A stretch of DNA of 64,000 bases from Afipia carboxidovorans OM5 (GTDB lineage Bacteria; Pseudomonadota; Alphaproteobacteria; Rhizobiales; Xanthobacteraceae): assembly GCF_000218565.1 (NCBI RefSeq), contig NC_015684.1, forward strand, positions 2,232,001 through 2,296,000, written 5' to 3'. The notes beneath the pieces are model-generated. The model ran no database searches and was not told the origin of the DNA. It worked only from the letters and a program-made list of their open reading frames with translations. Made by a program: the position numbers and the translations under genes. Below are positions 9,452-18,613 of this stretch, piece after piece (the first letter of the stretch is position 1; each line of letters begins with the position of its first letter).

Positions 9452-9483
9452 ATCAAGCGGCCGGAGGTGATCCGGCCGCTTCA
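9452..9483 (-). terminator. Hairpin after bamA
   Basis: An 11-bp perfect stem (9455-9465 with 9471-9481) with a GGTGA/TCACC loop, followed on the minus strand by GATTTTA. It lies between bamA and lpxD and may attenuate rather than fully end transcription. Confidence 0.6.
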
Positions 9484-9517
9484 ATTTCGATGAAAACGGG
9501 CTGTGGCTCAAGCCCGA

Positions 9518-12037
9518 TCAGAAAGAGGTACCGCCACCGAACCGGAACTGCTGGATCCGGTCGCCCGTCACCTTGTTGATCGGCACGGCGTAGTCGAAGC
9601 GCAGCGGACCGAACGGCGAGGCCCAGATCAGGCCGACACCGACGGAGGTACGGACTTTCATGGTGTCCGTTCCTTGGAGATCGACGTTTTGACCCAAGTA
9701 AGAGGTGATGCCCTCATACCCCCAAAGCGAGCCAGCATCCGCGAACACGGCACCCTTCAGGCCAGCTTCCTTCGGAAGGAACCAGAACGGCATCTGCAGT
9801 TCGGCGCTCGCGCCCCAGTACTTGGTGCCGCCCAGCGCATCTTGCGTGGTCGAAGCCATGTCGCGCGGGCCAATGCCCATTGGCTGGAAACCACGCACAA
9901 GGTTCGGCCCCATCTGGAAGTTGTCGAGCATACGGACGCTGCCATTGGGATTGCCGGCATTTGCCGCGCCGCCATTGCCCCAACCATTGAGGATACCGCC
10001 CTGCAGGTGGATCAAGCCGACGATGTCGGAGACGATCGGCGTATAGAGCTTCACGTCACCGGTGGTCTTGAGATAACGCGTATCGCCGCCGACACCCGCG
10101 AAGTCCTGACCCAAGGTCGCAAGAATACCAGAGGTCGGGTTCTTGTTATTGTCGAGCGTGTTGTAGGTCAGGGTATAGCCCATCGACGATGTCAGCACCG
10201 AGCCCATAGCGAGCCCAGCCTTCACCGGGACAGACGCTTCACCATCGTCAAAGCAGCTTGCCATGCCCGTGTAGCCAATCGGCGGAGTAGTTGCCGCAGG
10301 GTTGGGACCCACGCCAAATGACGTCGGGAAGCTGTTCACAAAGTCAGGATTGATATTGTTACAGTTCGTGTACCAAGCCGGCAGCGTGATCTTCTGCGAG
10401 GAGATCGTGTAACGCACCTGCAGCGACAGGTCCTCGCGAAGCTGGAAGCCGAGGCGCGGGCTGAAGCCGAACGTCTTGGAGTTGTACGAGATGTAACGGT
10501 TGGCACGCTGCTCGCGCTGATAGAGGTCGAGACCCAGCGCCACACGATAGCCGAGCAGGTAAGGCTCGACGAACGACAGCGTGTAGCCGCGCGCGTACTG
10601 GCCGTACTGCACCGACGCCTTGGCGTAGAGGCCGCGGCCCAAGAGGTTACGCTCGGACACGCCGACTTCGGCAAGGAAGCCGTCCGCGGTCGAGTAGCCG
10701 CCCGACACTGAGAAGTCGCCGGTCGATTTCTCTTCCACGTCGACATTGACGATGACGCGATCCGGCGAGGAGCCCGGCTCCTGCGTGATCTTCACGGTGG
10801 TGAAGTAATCGAGGTTCTTCAGGCGGCGTTCGGCGCGATCGATCAGCGCACGGTTATAGGCATCGCCTTCCCCGATATCGAACTCACGACGCAGCACATA
10901 GTCACGCGTGCGGGTGTTGCCGCGAATGTTGATGCGCTCGATGTAGACGCGAGCGCCTTCCGTCACCTCGAACACGATGGAGACGGTGTGATTCTCGAAG
11001 TTGCGATCGCCGCGCGGACGAACCTGCGCGAACGCGTAGCCACGGCGGGAGGCATCGACCGTCATATCCTCGACGGACTTTTCAACCGCCTCGACGTTAT
11101 AGACCGAGCCGACGCTGACACGGGACAGGCCGCGCAGCGCATTGGCATCGAAAGACGGAATGGTCGAGGAGAACTCGATCGAGCCGACGCGGTACTTCTG
11201 GCCTTCCTCGATCTTGAAGGTGACGATGAAGCCCTTCACCGACGGATCGTATTCGGTGAGCGCGGCGATCACCTGCACATCGGCGTAGCCGTTCTTGAGG
11301 TAGAAGCGGCGGATAAGATCGCGGTCAGCTTCCACGCGGTCTGGATCGTAGACGTCGCCCGAGGTCAGGAACGACAGGATGTTCGATTCGCGGGTCTTGA
11401 TGATGTCGCGCAGGCGATAACTCGAGAACGCGTTGTTGCCGATGAAGCGGATCGCTTCGACGCCGGTCTTCTTGCCTTCGTTGATGACGAAGATGAGGTC
11501 GACGCGGTTGTTCGGCCGCTCGATGTATTCCGGGGTCACCGTCACGTCGTAACGGCCGCTGTGGCGGTAAATCTCAATGATGCGCTGGGTATCGGACTGC
11601 ACGGTCGCGCGCGACAGCGCCCCGCGCGGCTTCGACTGCACCTCGGCGGTGAGTTGCTCGTCCTTGACCTTCTTGTTGCCCTCGAAGGCGACGCGGCCGA
11701 TCACTGCGTTCTCGGTCACGACGACCACAAGACGGCCACCACGATGGTCGACGCGGACGTCGGAGAACAGCCCGGTGCCGACGAGTGACTTGAGGCCGTC
11801 GTCGATCGCGGCGTTGTCCAGGCGGCCGCTCGGGCCCGGCTTGAAGTAGGAGCGGATCGTATCGGCTTCGATTCGCCGGTTCCCTTCGACCACAATCGAC
11901 GAGGCCGTCTGGGCCGAAGCGACCGTGGATGCCACGGTCACGCTAAGACCGACGGCAGTTACCGTTGCGGCGGGCGCAGCAAACATAACCAGGGCAGCAG
12001 CCAAGCCGCCCCGCAATCCCCGCAATCCAACCATCAT
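9518..12037 (-). CDS. bamA: Outer membrane protein assembly factor BamA
   Basis: Outer-membrane Omp85 insertase, the core of the BAM complex. A signal sequence (MMVGLRGLRGGLAAALVMFA) is followed by about five POTRA repeats (roughly residues 50-400) and a 16-stranded barrel with the family signature region near LVRGFQPMGIGPRDM; the last residue is Phe, the usual barrel-targeting residue. The frame stays open to a GTG at 12106, but the ATG at 12037 (or 12034) was preferred because it starts directly before the signal peptide and has AAGGG about 10 bases upstream. It sits between rseP and lpxD as in most alphaproteobacteria. Confidence 0.95.
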   Translation of the reverse strand: MMVGLRGLRGGLAAALVMFAAPAATVTAVGLSVTVASTVASAQTASSIVVEGNRRIEADTIRSYFKPGPSGRLDNAAIDDGLKSLVGTGLFSDVRVDHRGGRLVVVVTENAVIGRVAFEGNKKVKDEQLTAEVQSKPRGALSRATVQSDTQRIIEIYRHSGRYDVTVTPEYIERPNNRVDLIFVINEGKKTGVEAIRFIGNNAFSSYRLRDIIKTRESNILSFLTSGDVYDPDRVEADRDLIRRFYLKNGYADVQVIAALTEYDPSVKGFIVTFKIEEGQKYRVGSIEFSSTIPSFDANALRGLSRVSVGSVYNVEAVEKSVEDMTVDASRRGYAFAQVRPRGDRNFENHTVSIVFEVTEGARVYIERINIRGNTRTRDYVLRREFDIGEGDAYNRALIDRAERRLKNLDYFTTVKITQEPGSSPDRVIVNVDVEEKSTGDFSVSGGYSTADGFLAEVGVSERNLLGRGLYAKASVQYGQYARGYTLSFVEPYLLGYRVALGLDLYQREQRANRYISYNSKTFGFSPRLGFQLREDLSLQVRYTISSQKITLPAWYTNCNNINPDFVNSFPTSFGVGPNPAATTPPIGYTGMASCFDDGEASVPVKAGLAMGSVLTSSMGYTLTYNTLDNNKNPTSGILATLGQDFAGVGGDTRYLKTTGDVKLYTPIVSDIVGLIHLQGGILNGWGNGGAANAGNPNGSVRMLDNFQMGPNLVRGFQPMGIGPRDMASTTQDALGGTKYWGASAELQMPFWFLPKEAGLKGAVFADAGSLWGYEGITSYLGQNVDLQGTDTMKVRTSVGVGLIWASPFGPLRFDYAVPINKVTGDRIQQFRFGGGTSF

Positions 12038-12205
12038 GCGCCAGGCGCCCTTATCATTCCAAAGCCGACCCCATGAAAAGGCCGGGAGATTCCCCAAAGA
12101 TTGCACCGCTTGTAGCCAATTTTAACAGCCGGGCAAACGTCCTTTAGCACCGAAAACCCAAAATCCCACCAAGACGTTGCCTATCGGCCACGGGTGTTAA
12201 AACCG

Positions 12206-13354
12206 TTACGATCCAGCGAGATGCAGGATGTCGTTATAGGTCGCGAACACCATCAGCATCAGGACCAGCGCCAACCCCACCCGATAGCCCATTTCCTGCG
12301 ACCTTTCGGACAGCGGACGGCCCCGAATGGCCTCCACCGCATAGAACAAAAGGTGACCGCCATCGAGCATCGGGATCGGAAACAGGTTCAGCAAGCCGAT
12401 CGAGACCGACAGGACCGCCGTCAGGTGAACCAGTGCGGCGATACCGATGGTCGCCACCTGCCCCGAAATCTGGGCGATTCGAATCGGGCCGCCGAGCTGA
12501 TCCGCCCCTGCCCGCCGGGTGAAAACGTCGCCGATGTAGAGAATCGTGCTCTTGGTGACGAACCAGGTTTCCTTGACGCCGAGCCAGAGCCCGGTTGCCG
12601 GATCGACCCGCTCGATGGCCGCCTCACCCGGCTTCGCCGAGCGGCTGATGCCGAGAACGCCGATCTTGTGCACGTTGTTGAAGTTGTCCTTCACCTCGCG
12701 CAGTTCGGGCGTCGCCGTCAGCGTCTCGGTGCGGTCGCCGCGCTTGACCGTGAAGCGGAGCGCCTCGCCGGCCCGGGTGGACACAATACGCTGCATCTCC
12801 ACGAAGGTCGCAATGGCCTCGCCGTCGATCGCCGTGACGACGTCGCCGGCCTGGAAGCCGGCGGCCGCGGCGGCGCTGTCCGCTTGCACCGCATCAACGC
12901 GGGCCGAGGTGTTGGGCTTGCCGTAGAAGGTGAACAGACCAGCGAAAATCACGATTGCCAGAATGAAATTCGCGAACGGGCCCGCGGCCACGATGGCGGC
13001 GCGGCGCGCAACGTTCTTGTGGTGGAAGCTGCCGCGGCGTTCCTTCTCGGACATCGAGGCCAGCATCTCGGAAGCCGGCGTACTCGCCTCGCTGGCGTCG
13101 CCGTAGAACTTCACATAGCCGCCGAGCGGGATCGCGGAGAGCTTCCAGCGGGTGCCGTGGCGATCGAAGAAGCCGAAGAGTTCCGGGCCGAAGCCCAAGG
13201 AGAAGGTCAGGACCTTCACGCCGGTCCAGCGCGCGACCATGAAATGGCCGAGCTCGTGGAAGAACACCACAATCGTCAGGACGAACAGAAAGGGAATGAT
13301 GTAGCCGAGCAGACCGTGGCTTAGCGTATTGAAGATATTCAGGAAAAAATCCAC
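12206..13354 (-). CDS. rseP: Site-2 protease RseP/MmpA (RIP metalloprotease)
   Basis: Intramembrane zinc metalloprotease. In E. coli it cleaves anti-sigma factor RseA; in Caulobacter the homologue MmpA degrades PodJ. The zinc motif HELGH is at residues 33-37 in the first membrane segment, one PDZ domain spans about 130-205, and the second metal-ligand motif MLDGGH is near the C-terminus within a transmembrane segment. 382 aa. It is 47 bp downstream of dxr and upstream of bamA. Confidence 0.95.
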   Translation of the reverse strand: MDFFLNIFNTLSHGLLGYIIPFLFVLTIVVFFHELGHFMVARWTGVKVLTFSLGFGPELFGFFDRHGTRWKLSAIPLGGYVKFYGDASEASTPASEMLASMSEKERRGSFHHKNVARRAAIVAAGPFANFILAIVIFAGLFTFYGKPNTSARVDAVQADSAAAAAGFQAGDVVTAIDGEAIATFVEMQRIVSTRAGEALRFTVKRGDRTETLTATPELREVKDNFNNVHKIGVLGISRSAKPGEAAIERVDPATGLWLGVKETWFVTKSTILYIGDVFTRRAGADQLGGPIRIAQISGQVATIGIAALVHLTAVLSVSIGLLNLFPIPMLDGGHLLFYAVEAIRGRPLSERSQEMGYRVGLALVLMLMVFATYNDILHLAGS

Positions 13355-13401
13355 AACCGTCCCTCGCGCGCGAAGCCTCGAAGGGCTCGCTCCCCAACTC
13401 T

Positions 13402-14625
13402 CTAGGATGCCTTTAAGGCAATTTCAGGCAAGAGGGCCGCCGCGGTTTTTCGCGCGGTATGGTCAACAGCCAAAGCCTCGTCAGCGCTTTGCGGCGCCTT
13501 CGCCGTTCCCTTCGCAACCAGCGCCTCGAGCGTCGCCTCGACAAGCCGTGCGATGCCGCCGAAGGGAATCTTGCGATCGAGGAAGGATGCGACCGCGACC
13601 TCGTTCGCCGCATTGAGCACGGTCGGCGCAGCGCCTCCAGCAACGAGCGCTTCCCGTACCAGCCGCAACGCCGGGAACCGGACCGGGTCCGGTGCCTCGA
13701 AGGTAAGCTGAGTCAGCTTCGCCAGATCGAGCTGCGTCGCCGGACCGTCGATCCGGTGCGGCCAGCCGAGGCAATGCGCGATCGGTGTGCGCATGTCGGG
13801 CGCCCCCATCTGCGCCACCACCGAACGGTCGGCGAATTCGACGAGTCCGTGAATGATCGACTGCGGATGCACCAGCACGTCAATCTGGTCGGCCTTTAGT
13901 TCGAACAGATGGAACGCCTCTATAATCTCGAGCGCCTTGTTGAACATGGTCGCGGAATCGATGGTGATCTTGCGGCCCATGCTCCAGTTCGGATGCTTGA
14001 GCGCCTGTTCCACGGTCGCGTTTTCGATCTGCTCGCGCGTCGCGGTGCGGAATGGTCCGCCCGATGCGGTGAGGATGATGCGCACGAGATCCTCGCGCCG
14101 GCCCGCGCCGAGCGATTGGAAGATCGCGTTGTGCTCGGAATCGACCGGCAGCACGGTCGCGTTGTTCGCTGCCGCGTGACGCATGAACGCTTCACCCGCG
14201 CAGACGAGACACTCTTTATTCGCAAGCGCGACGATCTCGCCGCGACCGGCGGCAGCCATTGCGGGCTTCAGCCCGGCCGCGCCGCTCATCGCCGCCATCA
14301 CCCAGTTCGCAGGCCGCAGCGCCGCCTCGACGAGTGCGCTCTCGCCCGCACCGACTTCGATGCCCGAGCCTGCGAGCGCCGCCTTGAGCTCGGCGTAACA
14401 TTCCTCTTTGGCGACCGCAGCGAACCGCGCACCGAGCTCGCGTGCAAGCTTGGCAAGCTCGGCAACGTTGCTGTGCGCGGTCAGCGCCTCGACGCGGTAA
14501 CGCCCGCGCCCGCGGCGCACGAGATCGGCCGTGCTCTGCCCGATCGAGCCGGTGGCGCCGAGGATCGTGACGACACGCTCGCCCTGCGGCATCGGCTCAC
14601 TTTGACGTAAAGGCACGGCATTCAT
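13402..14625 (-). CDS. dxr: 1-deoxy-D-xylulose 5-phosphate reductoisomerase
   Basis: NADPH-dependent second step of the MEP isoprenoid pathway, producing 2-C-methyl-D-erythritol 4-phosphate. The Rossmann motif ILGATGSIGQSTADL is near residue 21, the metal/substrate segment VDSEHNAIFQSL in the middle, and HPQSIIHGLVEF followed by MGAPDMRTPIAH in the catalytic part. 407 aa. It is 4 bp from cdsA and feeds isoprenoid units to uppS two genes upstream in the same run. Confidence 0.96.
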   Translation of the reverse strand: MNAVPLRQSEPMPQGERVVTILGATGSIGQSTADLVRRGRGRYRVEALTAHSNVAELAKLARELGARFAAVAKEECYAELKAALAGSGIEVGAGESALVEAALRPANWVMAAMSGAAGLKPAMAAAGRGEIVALANKECLVCAGEAFMRHAAANNATVLPVDSEHNAIFQSLGAGRREDLVRIILTASGGPFRTATREQIENATVEQALKHPNWSMGRKITIDSATMFNKALEIIEAFHLFELKADQIDVLVHPQSIIHGLVEFADRSVVAQMGAPDMRTPIAHCLGWPHRIDGPATQLDLAKLTQLTFEAPDPVRFPALRLVREALVAGGAAPTVLNAANEVAVASFLDRKIPFGGIARLVEATLEALVAKGTAKAPQSADEALAVDHTARKTAAALLPEIALKAS

Positions 14626-14629
14626 CGCA

Positions 14630-15481
14630 TCACCAAATCATGAAACCGCGACCGATACCATCGGCACCGGCGCGCAAATAGCCAATCAGCGCCACGAAAA
14701 CAATCGCGGCAACAAACCCGTCGAGGCGGTCCAGAAGCCCGCCATGGCCCGGGATGATCTGGCTCGAATCCTTGACCCCGAACCGGCGCTTCAACGCCGA
14801 TTCAAACAGGTCGCCAAGCTGCGCCACGATCGACACCGCAACCGCAAGAATGAGAACCGGCACGAGCCGTCCCCAGCCGAGCCAGGCGACGGCGAGCGCA
14901 ACCACGAGGCTCAGAACCACGGCGCCGCCCGAACCCGCCCATGTCTTGTTCGGGCTCACGCGCGGCCACAGCTTCGGCCCGCCGATGGCGCGGCCCGCGA
15001 AATAGCCGCCGATGTCGCTCGCCCACACCACGAGCAGCGTGAACATCAGCGCCTGAAAACCCATCGCGCCGTCGAGGCGGATCAGTGCCGAGGCCGCAAG
15101 CGCTGCCGCCGCATAGACAAAGCCCACCGTGAGCCACGCCCGCTCCGTCGTCGCCATGAAGGCGACCAGCGTGACGCCGAGCACGGCAGCCGCCCAGGCG
15201 ATGCCATCCCAGCCGAACCACAGCGACAAACCGATGAGTTCGAGCGCGATAACTCCGGCGGCAAAGGTACGCGGGTTGCGCGCGGGATCGACAATCTCGT
15301 GCCATTCGTAGAACAGCCCGATCGCGATCACGCTGACAAGCAGCACCCACAGCCAGCCGCCCGCAAATACGAACATGAGGGCAAGCGGCGCAAGCAGCGC
15401 GGCAGCGGCAATGCGCAGCACGAGGTCGCGCGAGCTTTTCGCCGGGGCTGGCGCGGATGAATCCGGCATGGTGCCGTTCAC
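14630..15481 (-). CDS. cdsA: Phosphatidate cytidylyltransferase
   Basis: Integral membrane enzyme making CDP-diacylglycerol from phosphatidate and CTP, the precursor of all phospholipids. The 283-aa protein is very hydrophobic, with about seven or eight membrane segments, and ends with the family signature KDSSQIIPGHGGLLDRLD. Its start overlaps the uppS stop by 4 bp (ATGA), so the two are translationally coupled. Confidence 0.95.
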   Translation of the reverse strand: MNGTMPDSSAPAPAKSSRDLVLRIAAAALLAPLALMFVFAGGWLWVLLVSVIAIGLFYEWHEIVDPARNPRTFAAGVIALELIGLSLWFGWDGIAWAAAVLGVTLVAFMATTERAWLTVGFVYAAAALAASALIRLDGAMGFQALMFTLLVVWASDIGGYFAGRAIGGPKLWPRVSPNKTWAGSGGAVVLSLVVALAVAWLGWGRLVPVLILAVAVSIVAQLGDLFESALKRRFGVKDSSQIIPGHGGLLDRLDGFVAAIVFVALIGYLRAGADGIGRGFMIW

Positions 15482-16236
15482 GATCCCGTCTTTGCGATCA
15501 GGCCGCCGAAGCGGCGCTCACGGGTCGCATATTCGGCAATGGCTCCTTCCAGCGCGGCTTTATCGAAATCCGGCCACAGCGTCGGCACGAACACGAGTTC
15601 GCTATAGGCGGCCTGCCACATCAGGAAATTGGACAGCCGCTGTTCACCGCTCGTGCGGATGATGAGATCAGGATCGGGAATGTCGGGTGCGTCGAGATAG
15701 CTGCCGAGCGTGTCGGCGGTGATCGTCGCGGGGTCGCGCTTGCCGTCGGCCACTTCCCGCGCAAGCCGCTGCGCGGCGTGAGCGATCTCCTGGCGCGAGC
15801 CATAGTTGAACGCGACGACCAGCGTGAGATTGGTATTGTGGCGCGTCAGTTCCTCGGCTTCTTCGAGCAACGCCTTGATGTCGGGCTCGAGCCCATCGCG
15901 CTCGCCGATCACGCGGACGCGGACGCCGTCACCATGCAGGCTCGCAAGGTCATTGCGGATGAAGCGGCGCAGCAGCGCAAACAAGTCGCCGACTTCACTC
16001 GCCGGGCGCGACCAGTTCTCCGAGCTGAAGGAAAAGATCGTGAGATAGGAAATGCCAAGTTCATGCGCGGCGCGCAGCACCTTGCGCAACGCCTCGACGC
16101 CACGGCGATGGCCTTCCGCACGCGGCAATCCGCGCGCAGCCGCCCATCGTCCGTTGCCGTCCATGATGATTGCGACGTGCCGCGGCGATCCGGCATTCGC
16201 CGGCGCCCCTGTCTGCGGCAGATCGCCCTTTAACAT
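15478..16236 (-). CDS. uppS: Isoprenyl (undecaprenyl diphosphate) transferase
   Basis: Cis-prenyltransferase that extends farnesyl diphosphate to undecaprenyl diphosphate, the lipid carrier for peptidoglycan and O-antigen. The catalytic IMDGNGRWAAARGLPRAEGH segment is close to the N-terminus, and the substrate-binding PDLIIRTSGEQRLSNFLMWQ is in the C-terminal third. The 252-aa length is typical. It lies 9 bp from frr and overlaps cdsA. Confidence 0.95.
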   Translation of the reverse strand: MLKGDLPQTGAPANAGSPRHVAIIMDGNGRWAAARGLPRAEGHRRGVEALRKVLRAAHELGISYLTIFSFSSENWSRPASEVGDLFALLRRFIRNDLASLHGDGVRVRVIGERDGLEPDIKALLEEAEELTRHNTNLTLVVAFNYGSRQEIAHAAQRLAREVADGKRDPATITADTLGSYLDAPDIPDPDLIIRTSGEQRLSNFLMWQAAYSELVFVPTLWPDFDKAALEGAIAEYATRERRFGGLIAKTGS

Positions 16237-16245
16237 CGCGCCCTC

Positions 16246-16797
16246 TCAAACAGTGAGGATTTCTTTTTCCTTGGTAGCGAGCAGCTTGTCGATATCGGCA
16301 ATAGCTGCATCGGTGACCTTCTGGATTTCACCCGATGCGCGCTCCTGCTCGTCTTCGGACATCTTGTCCTTCTTGACGATGTCGAGACCATCGCGCCGGA
16401 CATGGCGGACCGCAACCCGCGCGGCTTCCGCATATTTATGCGCGACCTTCACGAGTTCCTTGCGGCGCTCTTCGTTGAGTTCGGGAATCCGCAGGCGGAT
16501 CACCTGCCCTTCGGTCGCAGGGTTGAGGCCGAGGTTCGAGTTGACGATCGCGGTCTCGACCGCCTTCACCATGCTCTTGTCCCAGACCTGCACCGACAGA
16601 AGCCGCGGCTCCGGCACGCTCACGGTTGCAACCTGATTGAGCGGCATATGGCTGCCATAGGCCTCGACCTGCACCGGCTCCAGCATGGAGATCGCGGCCC
16701 GGCCCGTGCGCAACCCGCCGAGCTCATACCTCAGCGATTCCTTGGCACCATCCATGCGGCGCTTCAGATCGTTGATGTCGAAACCGTTCGTCGTCAT
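16246..16797 (-). CDS. frr: Ribosome recycling factor
   Basis: Splits post-termination ribosomes together with EF-G. The 183-aa sequence starts with an amphipathic helix (LKRRMDGAKESLRYELGGLR), contains GRAAISMLEPVQVEAYG from domain II, and LRIPELNEERRKELVKVAHK from the return helix. It follows pyrH by 16 bp, the standard tsf-pyrH-frr order. Confidence 0.97.
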   Translation of the reverse strand: MTTNGFDINDLKRRMDGAKESLRYELGGLRTGRAAISMLEPVQVEAYGSHMPLNQVATVSVPEPRLLSVQVWDKSMVKAVETAIVNSNLGLNPATEGQVIRLRIPELNEERRKELVKVAHKYAEAARVAVRHVRRDGLDIVKKDKMSEDEQERASGEIQKVTDAAIADIDKLLATKEKEILTV

Positions 16798-16813
16798 GAA
16801 CTCCCGCTCCCTG

Positions 16814-17530
16814 TCAGCCGGCTACGATGGTGCCGCGGCCGGTGCCATCCAGAATCGCACCGATCGATCCGGATTCGGCGATTGAAAACACGATGATAGG
16901 CAATGAGGTTTCACGGGCAAGCGCGAACGCTGTCGCGTCCATCACCTTGTAGCCGCCCTCGATTGCCTGCGAATGCGTCAGCCGCTCGAAGCGCTTGGCG
17001 TTCTTGTCCACCTTCGGATCGGCGCTGTAGACGCCATCGACATTGGTGGCTTTCAGCACCGCCTGTGCGCCGATCTCGCTTGCGCGCAGCACGGCGGTGG
17101 TGTCGGTCGTGAAGAACGGATTGCCGGTGCCGCCCGCGAGCAGCACGACGCGGCCCTCGGAAAGGTATCGCAGCGCCGTCTTGCGGGTAAAGAGTTCGCA
17201 AACCTGCGGCATCACCAGCGCGCACAGCGTACGCGCCGACTTGCCCTTGCGCTCGATCGCGGATTCGAGCGCGAGGCAATTCATCACGGTGGCGAGCATG
17301 CCCATGGAATCGCCGGTCGGCCGCGACACGCCGCGCGAGGAGACATCGACACCACGGAAGATGTTGCCGCCACCGACGACGAGGGCGATTTCGATGCCGC
17401 GTGCGGTGGCGTCGATGACATCGGACGCAACGCGGTCGAGCACGGACTGATCGATCCCGAAAGGCTGGGCCCCGGCGAGATACTCGCCGGAAATCTTCAC
17501 CACGACGCGACGATAGAGCGGCTCACCCAT
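16814..17530 (-). CDS. pyrH: Uridylate (UMP) kinase
   Basis: Hexameric amino-acid-kinase-fold enzyme phosphorylating UMP to UDP, normally inhibited by UTP and activated by GTP. The start RVVVKISGEYLAGAQPFGI and the glycine-rich VVGGGNIFRG are the phosphate-binding parts, and TTDTTAVLRASEIGAQAVLK is the conserved mid-section. 238 aa. It lies between tsf and frr. Confidence 0.97.
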   Translation of the reverse strand: MGEPLYRRVVVKISGEYLAGAQPFGIDQSVLDRVASDVIDATARGIEIALVVGGGNIFRGVDVSSRGVSRPTGDSMGMLATVMNCLALESAIERKGKSARTLCALVMPQVCELFTRKTALRYLSEGRVVLLAGGTGNPFFTTDTTAVLRASEIGAQAVLKATNVDGVYSADPKVDKNAKRFERLTHSQAIEGGYKVMDATAFALARETSLPIIVFSIAESGSIGAILDGTGRGTIVAG

Positions 17531-17572
17531 GACGCGTTGTCCCTTCCAGATCGGCTGTTGCGGAGTCTCCGC

Positions 17573-18496
17573 TTAGCCCTGTCCGGCAGCAGCAGCGACT
17601 TCGGCGGCGAAATCGGCTTCTTCTTTCTCAATTCCCTCACCGAGAGCATAGCGCACAAAGCCGGCAACCTTGATAGGCGCACCAACCTTGCCCTCTGCTT
17701 CCTTCACAGCCTGCGCGACACTCTTGCCGCTGTCGTGAATGAAGGCCTGCTCAAGAAGGGTCACTTCCTTGTAGTAGGTTTTGAGGCCGGATTCGACGAT
17801 CTTGGCGATCACGTTATCCGGTTTGCCCTGCTGGCGATACTTGTCGGCGAGCACGTCGGTCTCGCGGGCGACGACCTGCGGGTCGAGCCCTGCGGCATCG
17901 AGCGCCTGCGGATTCGCGGCGGCGACATGCATCGCAATCTGGCGGCCGAGTGCAGCGAGTTCGTCAGCCTTGCCGGTCGATTCCAGCGCGACGATCACGC
18001 CCATCTTGCCGAGGCCGTCGGTGACCGCATTGTGGATATAGCTTGCAACGACGCCGTTGCTGACCGAGAGCGCGGCAGCGCGGCGCAGCGTCATGTTCTC
18101 GCCGATGGTCGCGATCGCATCCGAGATCGCCGTCTCGACGGTAACACCGCCGACCTTCGCGGCCTTGATCGCCTCGACGTCGGTGCCGGCATCGAGCGCG
18201 ACCTGCGCGATCATCTTGACGAGGCCCTGGAACTGTTCATTGCGGGCGACGAAGTCGGTCTCGGAGTTGACCTCGACGAGAACGCCCTTGTTGCCGGAGA
18301 CGAGCGCGCCGATCAGGCCTTCAGCGGCAACGCGGCCGGCCTTCTTCGCAGCCTTCGACAGGCCTTTCTTGCGCAACCAATCCACCGCGGCATCGATGTT
18401 GCCATCGTTTTCGGTGAGCGCCTGCTTGCAATCCATCATGCCTGCGCCGGTCTTTTCGCGCAGTTCCTTGACCATCGCTGCCGTGATCGTTGCCAT
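17573..18496 (-). CDS. tsf: Elongation factor Ts
   Basis: Guanine nucleotide exchange factor for EF-Tu. The UBA-like N-terminal domain reads VKELREKTGAGMMDCKQALT, the canonical EF-Ts signature, and the core contains SETDFVARNEQF. The ATG at 18496 was chosen (307 aa) over the upstream frame extension to 18541 because it has a GAGAGGA ribosome site and MATITAAMVKEL is the normal N-terminus. A GC-rich hairpin lies between rpsB and tsf. Confidence 0.97.
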   Translation of the reverse strand: MATITAAMVKELREKTGAGMMDCKQALTENDGNIDAAVDWLRKKGLSKAAKKAGRVAAEGLIGALVSGNKGVLVEVNSETDFVARNEQFQGLVKMIAQVALDAGTDVEAIKAAKVGGVTVETAISDAIATIGENMTLRRAAALSVSNGVVASYIHNAVTDGLGKMGVIVALESTGKADELAALGRQIAMHVAAANPQALDAAGLDPQVVARETDVLADKYRQQGKPDNVIAKIVESGLKTYYKEVTLLEQAFIHDSGKSVAQAVKEAEGKVGAPIKVAGFVRYALGEGIEKEEADFAAEVAAAAGQG

Positions 18497-18576
18497 CGTC
18501 AATATCCTCTCGCCTGCAATGCCGCGGCCGCGGTGCCGCATGCCATCGTCCTTACAGGGCGTTCCTGTCTAAAATG

Positions 18577-18601
18577 ACGCGGCCGGCAGAGCCGGCCGCA
18601 G
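18577..18601 (-). terminator. Hairpin between rpsB and tsf
   Basis: A 9-bp perfect GC stem (18579-18587 with 18591-18599) with loop AGA/TCT. On the minus strand it is followed by GTCATTTTA. It is probably an attenuator that adjusts tsf relative to rpsB expression, as the genes are normally co-transcribed. Confidence 0.5.
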
Positions 18602-18613
18602 ATTTGATACGAA

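Noticed and set aside
12038..12106. GTG start of BamA at 12106
   Set aside because: Would put 23 non-signal-like residues before the signal peptide and has no ribosome site; ATG at 12037 preferred, though not proven.
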